Assembly: GCF_049310885.1 (NCBI RefSeq)
Contig: NZ_JBMDYO010000004.1
Coordinates: 186,001 to 250,000, forward strand
Length of the DNA stretch: 64,000 nucleotides
Reading direction: 5' to 3'
DNA from: CAYZJV01 sp049310885
Lineage (GTDB): Bacteria; Spirochaetota; Spirochaetia; Sphaerochaetales; Sphaerochaetaceae
Shown: piece by piece, positions 34,102-41,400 of the stretch
Layout: each line of letters begins with the position of its first letter
How positions within the stretch are numbered: position 1 is the first letter of the stretch
Position numbers and translations under genes: made by a program
Notes under the pieces: generated by a model
What the model was told of the DNA's origin: nothing
Database searches by the model: none
What the model saw: the letters and a program-made list of their open reading frames with translations, nothing else

Positions 34102-34691
34102 TTGCTTATCCGCTCCCCATTATCGATGAAACTATCCGAAAAAGCGACATACATATATACATCCTGGTAACCAAGGAGATTCGACCGGTAATAATGACGA
34201 AGCGGTCCTGCCTCCAGTTCCATACCAGCTTTCTCCATCACCCTTCCAGATGCAGGATTCTGAGTAGAATGGCATGCCTCAAGTCTATGAAAACCAGCAA
34301 TATCAAAGGCAAACCGAAGAACGGTTCGCAAAGCTTCTGTTGCGTATCCTTGATTCCAGACATCCTTGGCTAAACAATACCCTATCTCGCCTCGGTTGTC
34401 ATGAAGGCTCGTTATTTCTATTCCCATTGATCCTATTACACGTAGATCATCCCTTCTTTCTATCGCCCAGTGGAAATTCGGAGGATTTTCTGAATCTCTC
34501 ACCCATCGCTTTATGATCTTCTCAGATTCTTGAAGAGAGTCATGGGCTTCAAATCTCAGATATCGGGTAACATCGACATCGCTTGACCAAGAAAAGAGTG
34601 CCGCAGCATCGTCGTTTACAAATGGGCGCAAAATCAATCGTTTTGAGGTAATGATAGGAGAAGCTATACGTTTAATCTCGGTATCGATCAT
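34098..34691 (-). CDS. GNAT acetyltransferase (RimJ/RimL-like)
   Basis: 197 residues. TSKRLILRPF at the N-terminus and the acetyl-CoA motif region EIGYCLAKDVWNQGYATEAL then LEACHSTQNPASGRVMEKAGM are typical of the RimJ/RimL subgroup. It could acetylate a protein N-terminus or a small substrate. ATG 34691 is preferred over TTG 34697; neither has a strong ribosome-binding site. First gene of the yggS-rluD run, with the tRNA-Val terminator 43 bases upstream. Confidence 0.85.
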   Translation of the reverse strand: MIDTEIKRIASPIITSKRLILRPFVNDDAAALFSWSSDVDVTRYLRFEAHDSLQESEKIIKRWVRDSENPPNFHWAIERRDDLRVIGSMGIEITSLHDNRGEIGYCLAKDVWNQGYATEALRTVLRFAFDIAGFHRLEACHSTQNPASGRVMEKAGMELEAGPLRHYYRSNLLGYQDVYMYVAFSDSFIDNGERISK

Positions 34692-34733
34692 GCCCAATCA
34701 TGGAAAATCTTTGCTGTGATGTCAATAGAGACG

Positions 34734-34766
34734 AAAAAAAAGGAGAACAGGATAATACTGCTCTCC
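34734..34766 (-). terminator. Terminator of tRNA-Val
   Basis: On the minus strand GGAGAGCAG and CTGTTCTCC pair (one G-T wobble) around 7 bases and are followed by eight Ts. It starts about 10 bases after the tRNA 3' end. Confidence 0.88.
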
Positions 34767-34775
34767 AATATATTC

Positions 34776-34847
34776 TGGGGGATGCGGGATTTGAACCCAC
34801 GACAGCCTGCTTGTAAGGCAGGAGCTCTCCCACTGAGCTAACCCCCC
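34776..34847 (-). tRNA. tRNA-Val (anticodon TAC)
   Basis: 72-base cloverleaf: acceptor GGGGGGT with ATCCCCC, D stem GCTC/GAGC, anticodon stem CCTGC/GCAGG around loop CTTACAA (anticodon TAC, reading GTA and related Val codons), variable CTGTC, and T stem GTGGG/CCCGC with TTCAAAT. The discriminator is A and CCA is not encoded. Flanked by a promoter-like TTGACA and a clear terminator, so it is probably transcribed alone. Confidence 0.96.
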
Positions 34848-34866
34848 GTTGATCATAACGAGACTG

Positions 34867-34896
34867 AAACTACCATAGACGCGGAGATTTTGTCAA
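34867..34896 (-). promoter_or_regulatory. Promoter-like sequence ahead of tRNA-Val
   Basis: A perfect -35 box TTGACA (34891-34896, minus strand) lies 18 bases from a weak -10 TAGTTT (34867-34872), 20 bases upstream of the tRNA 5' end. The -35 is convincing; the -10 is poor. Confidence 0.45.
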
Positions 34897-34926
34897 CATG
34901 GTCAGATGTTGGTCTTTTAATTTTTA

Positions 34927-34935
34927 TGATATACT
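34927..34935 (+). promoter_or_regulatory. Extended -10 promoter of the class II aldolase-like gene
   Basis: TGATATACT fits the extended -10 pattern TGnTATAAT. It lies about 30 bases upstream of the ATG at 34967, which is itself preceded by GGGAGG. Confidence 0.45.
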
Positions 34936-34966
34936 CTCGCCATAGTGAAGAAATCGGGAGGATTAT

Positions 34967-36256
34967 ATGGACTTTTCCCTATTGCATCCAGCCGACCAAT
35001 TGGTCATGATCATGAATAGGATCTACACGAGAGGAATGACCACCACCAGCGGAGGAAACCTCTCGATACGTGACAATTCTGGAGATGTTTGGATAACTCC
35101 TGCCGGTATCGACAAAGGTACTTTGACGAGAGGAGATATCGTACGTGTGAGAAAGGACGGAACCGTAGAGGGAGAACATGCTCCCTCTTCTGAACTACCA
35201 TTCCATATGGCGGTATATCGATCGAGACCAGATCTTCATGCAGTGCTTCACGCGCATCCTCATGCCCTCGTAGCATTCTCTATTGTGCGCAAACTCCCCT
35301 CTCTTTCATTGTTTCCCTCAGTAGGAAGATCCTGCAAAGGAATATCACTTGCCGCTTATGATCTTCCCGGAAGTGATCGTCTTGGGGAGAAGATTGCCAA
35401 TCAATTCGCCGCTGGAAGCGATATCGTTCTTTTGGAAAACCACGGATTGGTGATCGGTGGTGAATCTCTTTTCAGGGCATTCATGATATTTGAGACATTG
35501 GAGTCGAGCGCAAGGTTGGAAACGATAGCAAGAAGGCTTGGAACAGTTCGAGAGCTTAATCCTAGCCAATTGTCTCTCAGTGAAACAAGAAGCCACCTCA
35601 CCATGGATGATATTGAATTCAATACCCGTTCTACCGAAGAGCTTGCCGCAAGACGGGATATGGTCACGCTGATTCAACGGTCTTACACACAAGGACTGTT
35701 CAATGCTACGAATGGAACCTACTCTGTCAGATTATCTGATGGATCGGTGCTGATTACTCCTTACAACAAGGACCGTGCCTACGTACAAGTCGAAGATATT
35801 GTGAGGGTGAAGGATGGAATGAAGGAGAGGGGAAAAACCCCTTCACGAGCTATTTTGCTGCATGAAAGAATATATAGCAGACATCCTGATATCAAAGCCA
35901 TTTTAGTTGCCCATCCAATCCATCTCATGGCATTTGCGGTTACCGATGCAGTATTCGATCCAAGGACCATCCCTGAAAGCTACATCCTGTTACGGGAAAT
36001 TCAAAAGATACCATTCGAGACCATCTATCAGGATATCGATAAGATTGCGGATCTCATCAATCAACGTACACCTGCCCTTCTAGTCGAAAATGATAGCATC
36101 ATAACCACTGGAAATTCTCTATTGCAGGCTTTCGATAGACTTGAAGTTGCAGAAGCCACCGCTACAAGTCTTTACCTTTCCCATTCCATCGGAGATGTAG
36201 TACATATTAAAAAAGACCAGATCAAGGAATTAAATAAGGCTTTTGGACTCAATTGA
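34967..36256 (+). CDS. Tandem class II aldolase/adducin-like protein
   Basis: 429 residues forming two copies of the class II aldolase fold. The first (about 5-190) has the zinc site intact: E76 in SSELPFH, H95 and H97 in HAHPH, and H159 in ENHG. In the second (about 225-415) the aligned positions are A295, V314, H316 and D376, so the metal site is lost. Single-domain relatives act on sugar phosphates such as fuculose 1-phosphate or methylthioribulose 1-phosphate. The second domain may be structural or regulatory. The gene ends one base before the convergent GH13 gene's stop. Substrate unknown. Confidence 0.8.
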   Translation: MDFSLLHPADQLVMIMNRIYTRGMTTTSGGNLSIRDNSGDVWITPAGIDKGTLTRGDIVRVRKDGTVEGEHAPSSELPFHMAVYRSRPDLHAVLHAHPHALVAFSIVRKLPSLSLFPSVGRSCKGISLAAYDLPGSDRLGEKIANQFAAGSDIVLLENHGLVIGGESLFRAFMIFETLESSARLETIARRLGTVRELNPSQLSLSETRSHLTMDDIEFNTRSTEELAARRDMVTLIQRSYTQGLFNATNGTYSVRLSDGSVLITPYNKDRAYVQVEDIVRVKDGMKERGKTPSRAILLHERIYSRHPDIKAILVAHPIHLMAFAVTDAVFDPRTIPESYILLREIQKIPFETIYQDIDKIADLINQRTPALLVENDSIITTGNSLLQAFDRLEVAEATATSLYLSHSIGDVVHIKKDQIKELNKAFGLN

Positions 36257-38119
36257 TCAGTCAATATCAAATAGGAAAAGGTGACTTTTTCGCTCTTTTA
36301 CCTGCCATGCAAAGATCCCTTCATGTAGAGGAACCGTATCTTTAGATTTCCATTCCTTCATATGAGTTATATACAGGTGACGAAGATCAATCGAAATATC
36401 TTTTTCGGAATCGGATCTGTTTAGCATGATGATCATTCCTTCAGATCGGTATATCCGTGAGAACACTACCGTAGTATCGTCGTACCATAAGGTATGCCAA
36501 TCACCATATGCGAACAATGGTGAGTCTTTTCTCAAATTTCCCAATCTTCGGTAGAGATCGACAAAGCGTTGGTCCCATTTCCGCTTATTCCACTGCATGG
36601 GATACCGTGCACCTTCGTTGCTACCAATAGTACCATCGAGTCCTATTTCATCGCCGTAGTATACACTCGGAACTCCAGGAAGAACAAACAACAGCATTAC
36701 AATACCTTCATAAAGATTCCAATCGAAAATCCTTTTATGATTGTGAAGCCTCATAGTGTCGTGAGAGTCAATAAGATTGAATTGCCGGGGAATTAGCTGT
36801 TCCGGAATAGAAAGTAAGTGTTGTGCTATAGCATCGGAGAGTTCTTTTCCGGTCAGAGCTCTCCCCGTTTCATCGGAATGTCCCCAATTACTCATTAAAT
36901 AAGTATCCTGTTGCCCATACCACCTGCGTAATAATCTACCACTACCAAAGTAATTCATAGCAGAATCCCACTGGTCACCTTGGATATAGACAGACGCATC
37001 CTCCCATGCCTCTCCAATAATATAGGATTGCTTATTAACTTCCTTTATGGCACTCCTGACCTCTTTCCAGATCTGATGACAAAATTGATCTTCCCCTCGC
37101 CTGCCAGTGTCGGTTCCCACATCAAATCTCCATCCGTCTATGGAAAAAGGTGGTCGGAGGAATTTCCGCAAGACAGAGTCATTTCCTCTATACATGATAT
37201 GTCGGAGTCTATCACTTGAATAATTCAGTTGGGGAAGCGTATGTACATTTTCCCAATAGATGAAGTTTCCAGCTTCATCCCGATAATAGAAGTCTGCTTC
37301 ATGTGAATTGGGATCTTTTTGAGCCTTCTTAAACCAGGGATGTTCGATCCCACTATGGTTTATTGAAATATCTACTATTATTCTGATACCGGCGTTATGC
37401 AATTGTTCAGAAAGATGAGCCAAAGCCAGATCACCCCCAAGATGTTCATCAACATGAAAGAAATCGGTACAATCATATCGGTGGTTTGTTTTCGCGGAGA
37501 ATATCGGATTCAGGTAAACCGCAGTAATTCCCATATCGAGTAAATGATCTATTGATTGCGCAATCCCCTTAAGATCCCCATTGTAGAAATCAAGACACCA
37601 TCCATCCTCATACGCCGGCGGTACTTCATCCACGGATAATTCCCTTGTATGATGTCCATCAAATATATATTCACCGGTTCGTACGCCAAGGTCCGGATTC
37701 ATACCAAGGAACCTGTCAGGAAAGATTTGGTAGAAAGTCGATCCTGGAACCCAATCATCGGTCTCTAGTTCTGTATCGACACCATACATAGTCGCAATGG
37801 AAGGATGAAAAGATAATAGGCCTTTTCTTGTAGCGAAAAACCATCCTTGTGGAGTTTCTAACTGGAAGGAAAAATACCAAATCCTCTCATTCGAAGGAGG
37901 CACGCTTGCTACAAATATTTTTCTTTTACCGACCACATGCTGATTAGTCGGGAAGTGGTATGATTTACCATCCAATACGGAATGACAAACAACCCGAATT
38001 ACAGGAGCATCATGGACCATTTTCAGACGAACCTCTGTAGCTACCCCTTTCTGTACGGGGAAGGGCTGTATAAATTCGTCAGTAACCGAACATCTGATAC
38101 TTCCAATCCAAGGTTCCAT
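36257..38119 (-). CDS. GH13 cyclomaltodextrinase/neopullulanase-type enzyme
   Basis: 620 residues, no signal peptide. An N-terminal beta domain of about 120 residues resembles the CBM34-like domain of neopullulanases. The (beta/alpha)8 barrel follows with VYLNPIF, DISINHSG, then nucleophile D333 in GWRFDVGTD, acid/base E370 in IIGEAW, and D454 in DSHDTMR. It would cleave short maltooligosaccharides or cyclodextrins inside the cell. It is divergent from the amylosucrase-like gene across a 229-base region with palindromic operators, so shared control is likely. ATG at 38119 has AGGTG a few bases upstream. Confidence 0.88.
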   Translation of the reverse strand: MEPWIGSIRCSVTDEFIQPFPVQKGVATEVRLKMVHDAPVIRVVCHSVLDGKSYHFPTNQHVVGKRKIFVASVPPSNERIWYFSFQLETPQGWFFATRKGLLSFHPSIATMYGVDTELETDDWVPGSTFYQIFPDRFLGMNPDLGVRTGEYIFDGHHTRELSVDEVPPAYEDGWCLDFYNGDLKGIAQSIDHLLDMGITAVYLNPIFSAKTNHRYDCTDFFHVDEHLGGDLALAHLSEQLHNAGIRIIVDISINHSGIEHPWFKKAQKDPNSHEADFYYRDEAGNFIYWENVHTLPQLNYSSDRLRHIMYRGNDSVLRKFLRPPFSIDGWRFDVGTDTGRRGEDQFCHQIWKEVRSAIKEVNKQSYIIGEAWEDASVYIQGDQWDSAMNYFGSGRLLRRWYGQQDTYLMSNWGHSDETGRALTGKELSDAIAQHLLSIPEQLIPRQFNLIDSHDTMRLHNHKRIFDWNLYEGIVMLLFVLPGVPSVYYGDEIGLDGTIGSNEGARYPMQWNKRKWDQRFVDLYRRLGNLRKDSPLFAYGDWHTLWYDDTTVVFSRIYRSEGMIIMLNRSDSEKDISIDLRHLYITHMKEWKSKDTVPLHEGIFAWQVKERKSHLFLFDID

Positions 38120-38146
38120 AAATCACCTATACCTAGTAAAAAGAAA

Positions 38147-38175
38147 TTGACCGGTCTAGAAAACCGGTTTAACAT
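38147..38175 (+). promoter_or_regulatory. Promoter of the amylosucrase-like gene with embedded operators
   Basis: TTGACC (38147-38152) and TAACAT (38170-38175) are 17 bases apart. Two CG-centred palindromes fall on the promoter: GACCGGTC (38149-38156) and AAACCGGTTT (38161-38170). LacI-family proteins bind CG-centred palindromes, and a LacI-type gene is the second gene downstream. Binding would block RNA polymerase. Confidence 0.6.
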
Positions 38176-38348
38176 AAGTATGGAAGATAGGATTTGAACA
38201 GTCAAGCGACCTTTCTTCGTTACGATTAATTTGGGGTCCAAGGGAATTTCTACGCTACATCTATATCTATCATCCCTATTGTCATAATCTTCCATTTCCT
38301 GCAAATATACAGGATGAAAGGAATCACAAACGGAGCAAAAAAGTCGTA

Positions 38349-40253
38349 ATGAATCGTACAACCAAGTCGGCTGTAACCGAACAACACAAAGGTTTTCTCA
38401 AACGATTAGATAAGTTCGAACCCGAACTACGTTCTCTCTTTAATTCTTTGTATGGGGAGAAAAGTTTTGGACGAGTATTGGATATGTTACGTCTGAAATG
38501 GTCCGCTAGACCCGATTCTATGTTGGAACTCGATGAGGTACGAATAGCAAATCCTCATTGGTACCAGGATTCGGATATGATAGGCATGATGCTCTACGTG
38601 GATAACTTTTCCGACACCTTTGCCAGCATGCCTGCGAAACTAGACTATCTTGAAGAACTCGGCGTCACTTATCTTCATGTCATGCCTGTTTTTTCCATGC
38701 CCGCATCATTGAATGACGGTGGCTATGCGGTAAGTGATTTTACCTCTATAGACGAGAGATTTGGAACAAATGAAGAATTTGACCGTTTCACCGAAGCATG
38801 CCATAGCCGCGGTATTAGTGTTTGTCTCGATTTCGTCCTTAACCATACTTCTGATGAGCATGCCTGGGCAATTGCTGCACGTGAAGGCGATCCTGAATTT
38901 TCATCACGATATTTCATATTCGAAGATCGCACCATGCCCGATGCCTATGAAGCAACAGTAAATGAAGTTTTTCCGGTTTTAGCCCCAGGCAACTTCACCT
39001 ACAATGCCCATATGGAGAGCTGGGTACTCACAACCTTCAACCATTATCAATGGGATTTGGATTATAGAAATCCTATCGTATTCTTGGAAATGGCAAGTGC
39101 TCTTCTTCAAATGGCTAATCGAGGAGTGGATATCTTCCGTTTTGATGCCATCCCCTATATTTGGAAAGAATGGGGAACCAATTGTAGGAATCTGCCGCAA
39201 GTACATTCCATCGTTAGGATGTTCAGGATTTTTTTGGAGATTGTAGCTCCAGGAGCGATCATCAAAGGTGAAGTCGTCATGGCTCCGAAGGATGTCGCTC
39301 CTTATTTCGGAACTGAAGAGGCTCCTGAATGCCATCTTCTTTACAATGTTACACTTATGGTCGATCTATGGAATAGCTTAGCGACACGAGATACAAGAAT
39401 GCTAGGCTCTCTTGTTGAAGCCATCCCAGACAATATTCCCAGTGGAGCATGCTGGGTCAACTATGCAAGGTGCCACGATGATATCGGATGGGGTTTCAAT
39501 GACCAGAAAGCTAGGGAACTCGGCTTTGATCCATTCCAGCATAAACGGTTTCTTATCAATTTTTACCTTGGAGCCTTCCCCGGTAGTTTCAGCCGAGGGG
39601 AACTTTATGAATCTGACCCGAAGACTTTGGATGCACGCAACTGCGGTACCTGTGCGTCTCTTTGTGGATTAGAAAAAGGCCTGCTTGAACGGGATGAATA
39701 CCAACAGGAATTGGCAGTCAAAAGAATCATACTATTGCATACCTTCTGTATGGCGGCGAATGGTATCCCTGTAATCTATAGTGGAGATGAAATTGGCCAA
39801 TTAAACGACTATTCATATATCTATGATATGCATAAGGCACGTGATAGCAGGTATCTCCATCGACAAAAATTCGATTGGGCAGCTGCAAGCCGGAGAAACG
39901 ATCTTAGTATTCCCGGTTCTCAGGTTTTCTGGAAGATCCACCGATTCATAAATATACGGAAAGGACAACGTCTGATGGGATCTTCAAACAAACTCACTAC
40001 AATAGCGACAGATGATATTGGAGTGATCTGTATGCTGGTAAATCCCCGACAAGCCTATCAGAGAGAGGATGCCCTCGTAGTCTTCGCGAATTTTACTGAA
40101 TTTCAGAAAACAGTAACAATCGATACCTCCAGCTATGAGTTGTTACGGGATAATGCATGGACGGACCTAGCCCAAGGCAAGCATGTACGTCTTGCCGGTG
40201 ACCCGATCATACTCGGTCCCTATGAAATCCTACTCCTAACAAGGAGTACCTGA
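38349..40253 (+). CDS. Amylosucrase-like GH13 enzyme
   Basis: 634 residues, close to the 636 of Neisseria amylosucrase. A helical N-domain (about 1-75) precedes the barrel. Catalytic residues are D266 in DIFRFDAIPY, E308 in IIKGEVV, and the CHDDIGW motif (H376, D377); VLNHTSDEHAWA and GIPVIYSGDEIG are also seen. Amylosucrase transfers glucose from sucrose to a growing alpha-glucan; relatives hydrolyse sucrose or act as sucrose phosphorylase, so the exact activity is open. There is no signal peptide. The leader from the promoter is about 165 bases and the ribosome-binding site is weak. The LacI-type gene follows after one base. Confidence 0.85.
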   Translation: MNRTTKSAVTEQHKGFLKRLDKFEPELRSLFNSLYGEKSFGRVLDMLRLKWSARPDSMLELDEVRIANPHWYQDSDMIGMMLYVDNFSDTFASMPAKLDYLEELGVTYLHVMPVFSMPASLNDGGYAVSDFTSIDERFGTNEEFDRFTEACHSRGISVCLDFVLNHTSDEHAWAIAAREGDPEFSSRYFIFEDRTMPDAYEATVNEVFPVLAPGNFTYNAHMESWVLTTFNHYQWDLDYRNPIVFLEMASALLQMANRGVDIFRFDAIPYIWKEWGTNCRNLPQVHSIVRMFRIFLEIVAPGAIIKGEVVMAPKDVAPYFGTEEAPECHLLYNVTLMVDLWNSLATRDTRMLGSLVEAIPDNIPSGACWVNYARCHDDIGWGFNDQKARELGFDPFQHKRFLINFYLGAFPGSFSRGELYESDPKTLDARNCGTCASLCGLEKGLLERDEYQQELAVKRIILLHTFCMAANGIPVIYSGDEIGQLNDYSYIYDMHKARDSRYLHRQKFDWAAASRRNDLSIPGSQVFWKIHRFINIRKGQRLMGSSNKLTTIATDDIGVICMLVNPRQAYQREDALVVFANFTEFQKTVTIDTSSYELLRDNAWTDLAQGKHVRLAGDPIILGPYEILLLTRST

Positions 40254-40254
40254 G

Positions 40255-41304
40255 ATGGATGATAAAAGACCTAAGGGAAAGCGAGTAACCATTAACGATA
40301 TCGCGAGAATCTCTGGATACTCCAAGACCGCAGTCTCATTTGCATTCAATGATCCTTCAAGAATCTCTTCAAAGACCTGTGCAACCATACTCAAGGTAGC
40401 TGAGGAACTTGGGTATTATCCCGATCCTCTTGCCAGAAAATTTTCTTTGCAACGTCATGAAAGTATTGGGTTCCTTCTCCCCCAAGATATACACTACTCT
40501 TTCCAGAACCCCTATATTATGCAAGTGGTTGAAGGAATCGGTAGTGTGTGCCAGCAGTACGGAAACACGCTTACCCTTATTCCACCCATTAACGAGAGTG
40601 TAATCGAAGCTGTTCGCTGTGCTGCAGTGGATGGGCTGATCACTCAAGGCATGAGTATAGAAATGGAGATACTTGAATCCATCAGAAGAAGAAATATTCC
40701 ATTTGTCACTATCGATGGGATTCCATCATCAGATATGCCATCCATTACGATCGATGACCATGAGGCAGCCTGCACCATGATGTCGAAAGTCCTCGAATAT
40801 GGTCATACGGAAATCGCTATTATTGGTTTGTCTGAAGTATCCTATGATAAACATGCTACCGAAACTATCCAACGTGCTCGACTGGAAGGTTATAGAAAAG
40901 CATTGAGACAATACGGACTTGATCTCAATTCACCGTCGATTAGACTTCATACTACCGAGACAACCCTAGATGAAGGTAGAAATATAGCAACTCAACTTTT
41001 GGAATCAGATAGGCGCCCTACATGTGTCGTTTCCATGAGCGATATCGTAGCCATCGGGTGTATCCTTCAGTTCACAGAAAATGGAATAGCTGTTCCTGCT
41101 GAAATATCGGTCGTCGGATTTGACAATATCATTGAGGCATCCTATATACTCCCTCCATTGACTACGATAGACCAACCAGCCGCCGAGAAAGGGAGACTGG
41201 CTGCGAAGATGCTCTTTTCAATAATTCATGGCACTCCACCAATTGAGAAACATGTGACTATTCCCCACAAAATGATTCTCCGCGAATCACTTGTAAGAAT
41301 CTAA
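40255..41304 (+). CDS. LacI-family transcription regulator
   Basis: 349 residues. The N-terminal helix-turn-helix and hinge read RVTINDIARISGYSKTAVSFAFND then PDPLARKFSLQR. A periplasmic-binding-protein-like ligand domain follows (IGFLLPQ, VDGLITQG, FVTIDGIP, AIIGLSEVSY, and CVVSMSDIVAIG, VVGFDNI near the end). It is cotranscribed with the amylosucrase-like gene (1-base gap, AAGGAG eight bases ahead). The likely operator lies at 38149-38170. The inducer is probably a sugar handled by the neighbours, such as sucrose or maltose (inference). Confidence 0.92.
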   Translation: MDDKRPKGKRVTINDIARISGYSKTAVSFAFNDPSRISSKTCATILKVAEELGYYPDPLARKFSLQRHESIGFLLPQDIHYSFQNPYIMQVVEGIGSVCQQYGNTLTLIPPINESVIEAVRCAAVDGLITQGMSIEMEILESIRRRNIPFVTIDGIPSSDMPSITIDDHEAACTMMSKVLEYGHTEIAIIGLSEVSYDKHATETIQRARLEGYRKALRQYGLDLNSPSIRLHTTETTLDEGRNIATQLLESDRRPTCVVSMSDIVAIGCILQFTENGIAVPAEISVVGFDNIIEASYILPPLTTIDQPAAEKGRLAAKMLFSIIHGTPPIEKHVTIPHKMILRESLVRI

Positions 41305-41322
41305 TTATTTTAATCGAAAATG

Positions 41323-41352
41323 TTGACATAACAATCGAGATACGCTTACAAT
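41323..41352 (+). promoter_or_regulatory. Promoter of the metal P-type ATPase
   Basis: TTGACA (41323-41328, perfect) and TACAAT (41347-41352, five of six) are separated by 18 bases, about 50 bases upstream of the ATPase start. Confidence 0.72.
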
Positions 41353-41353
41353 C

Positions 41354-41377
41354 ACATATGAACGTTCAATCATATGT
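41354..41377. promoter_or_regulatory. Operator-like inverted repeat before the metal ATPase
   Basis: Eight-base arms ACATATGA (41354-41361) and TCATATGT (41370-41377) are perfect inverted repeats around 8 bases. A second palindrome, TGAACGTTCA (41359-41368), overlaps it. TGAA-n-TTCA sequences just downstream of the -10 are typical of ArsR/SmtB-type metal sensors. No such regulator gene lies in the window. Confidence 0.55.
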
Positions 41378-41400
41378 TAATATAAAAGTGAAAGGTAACC

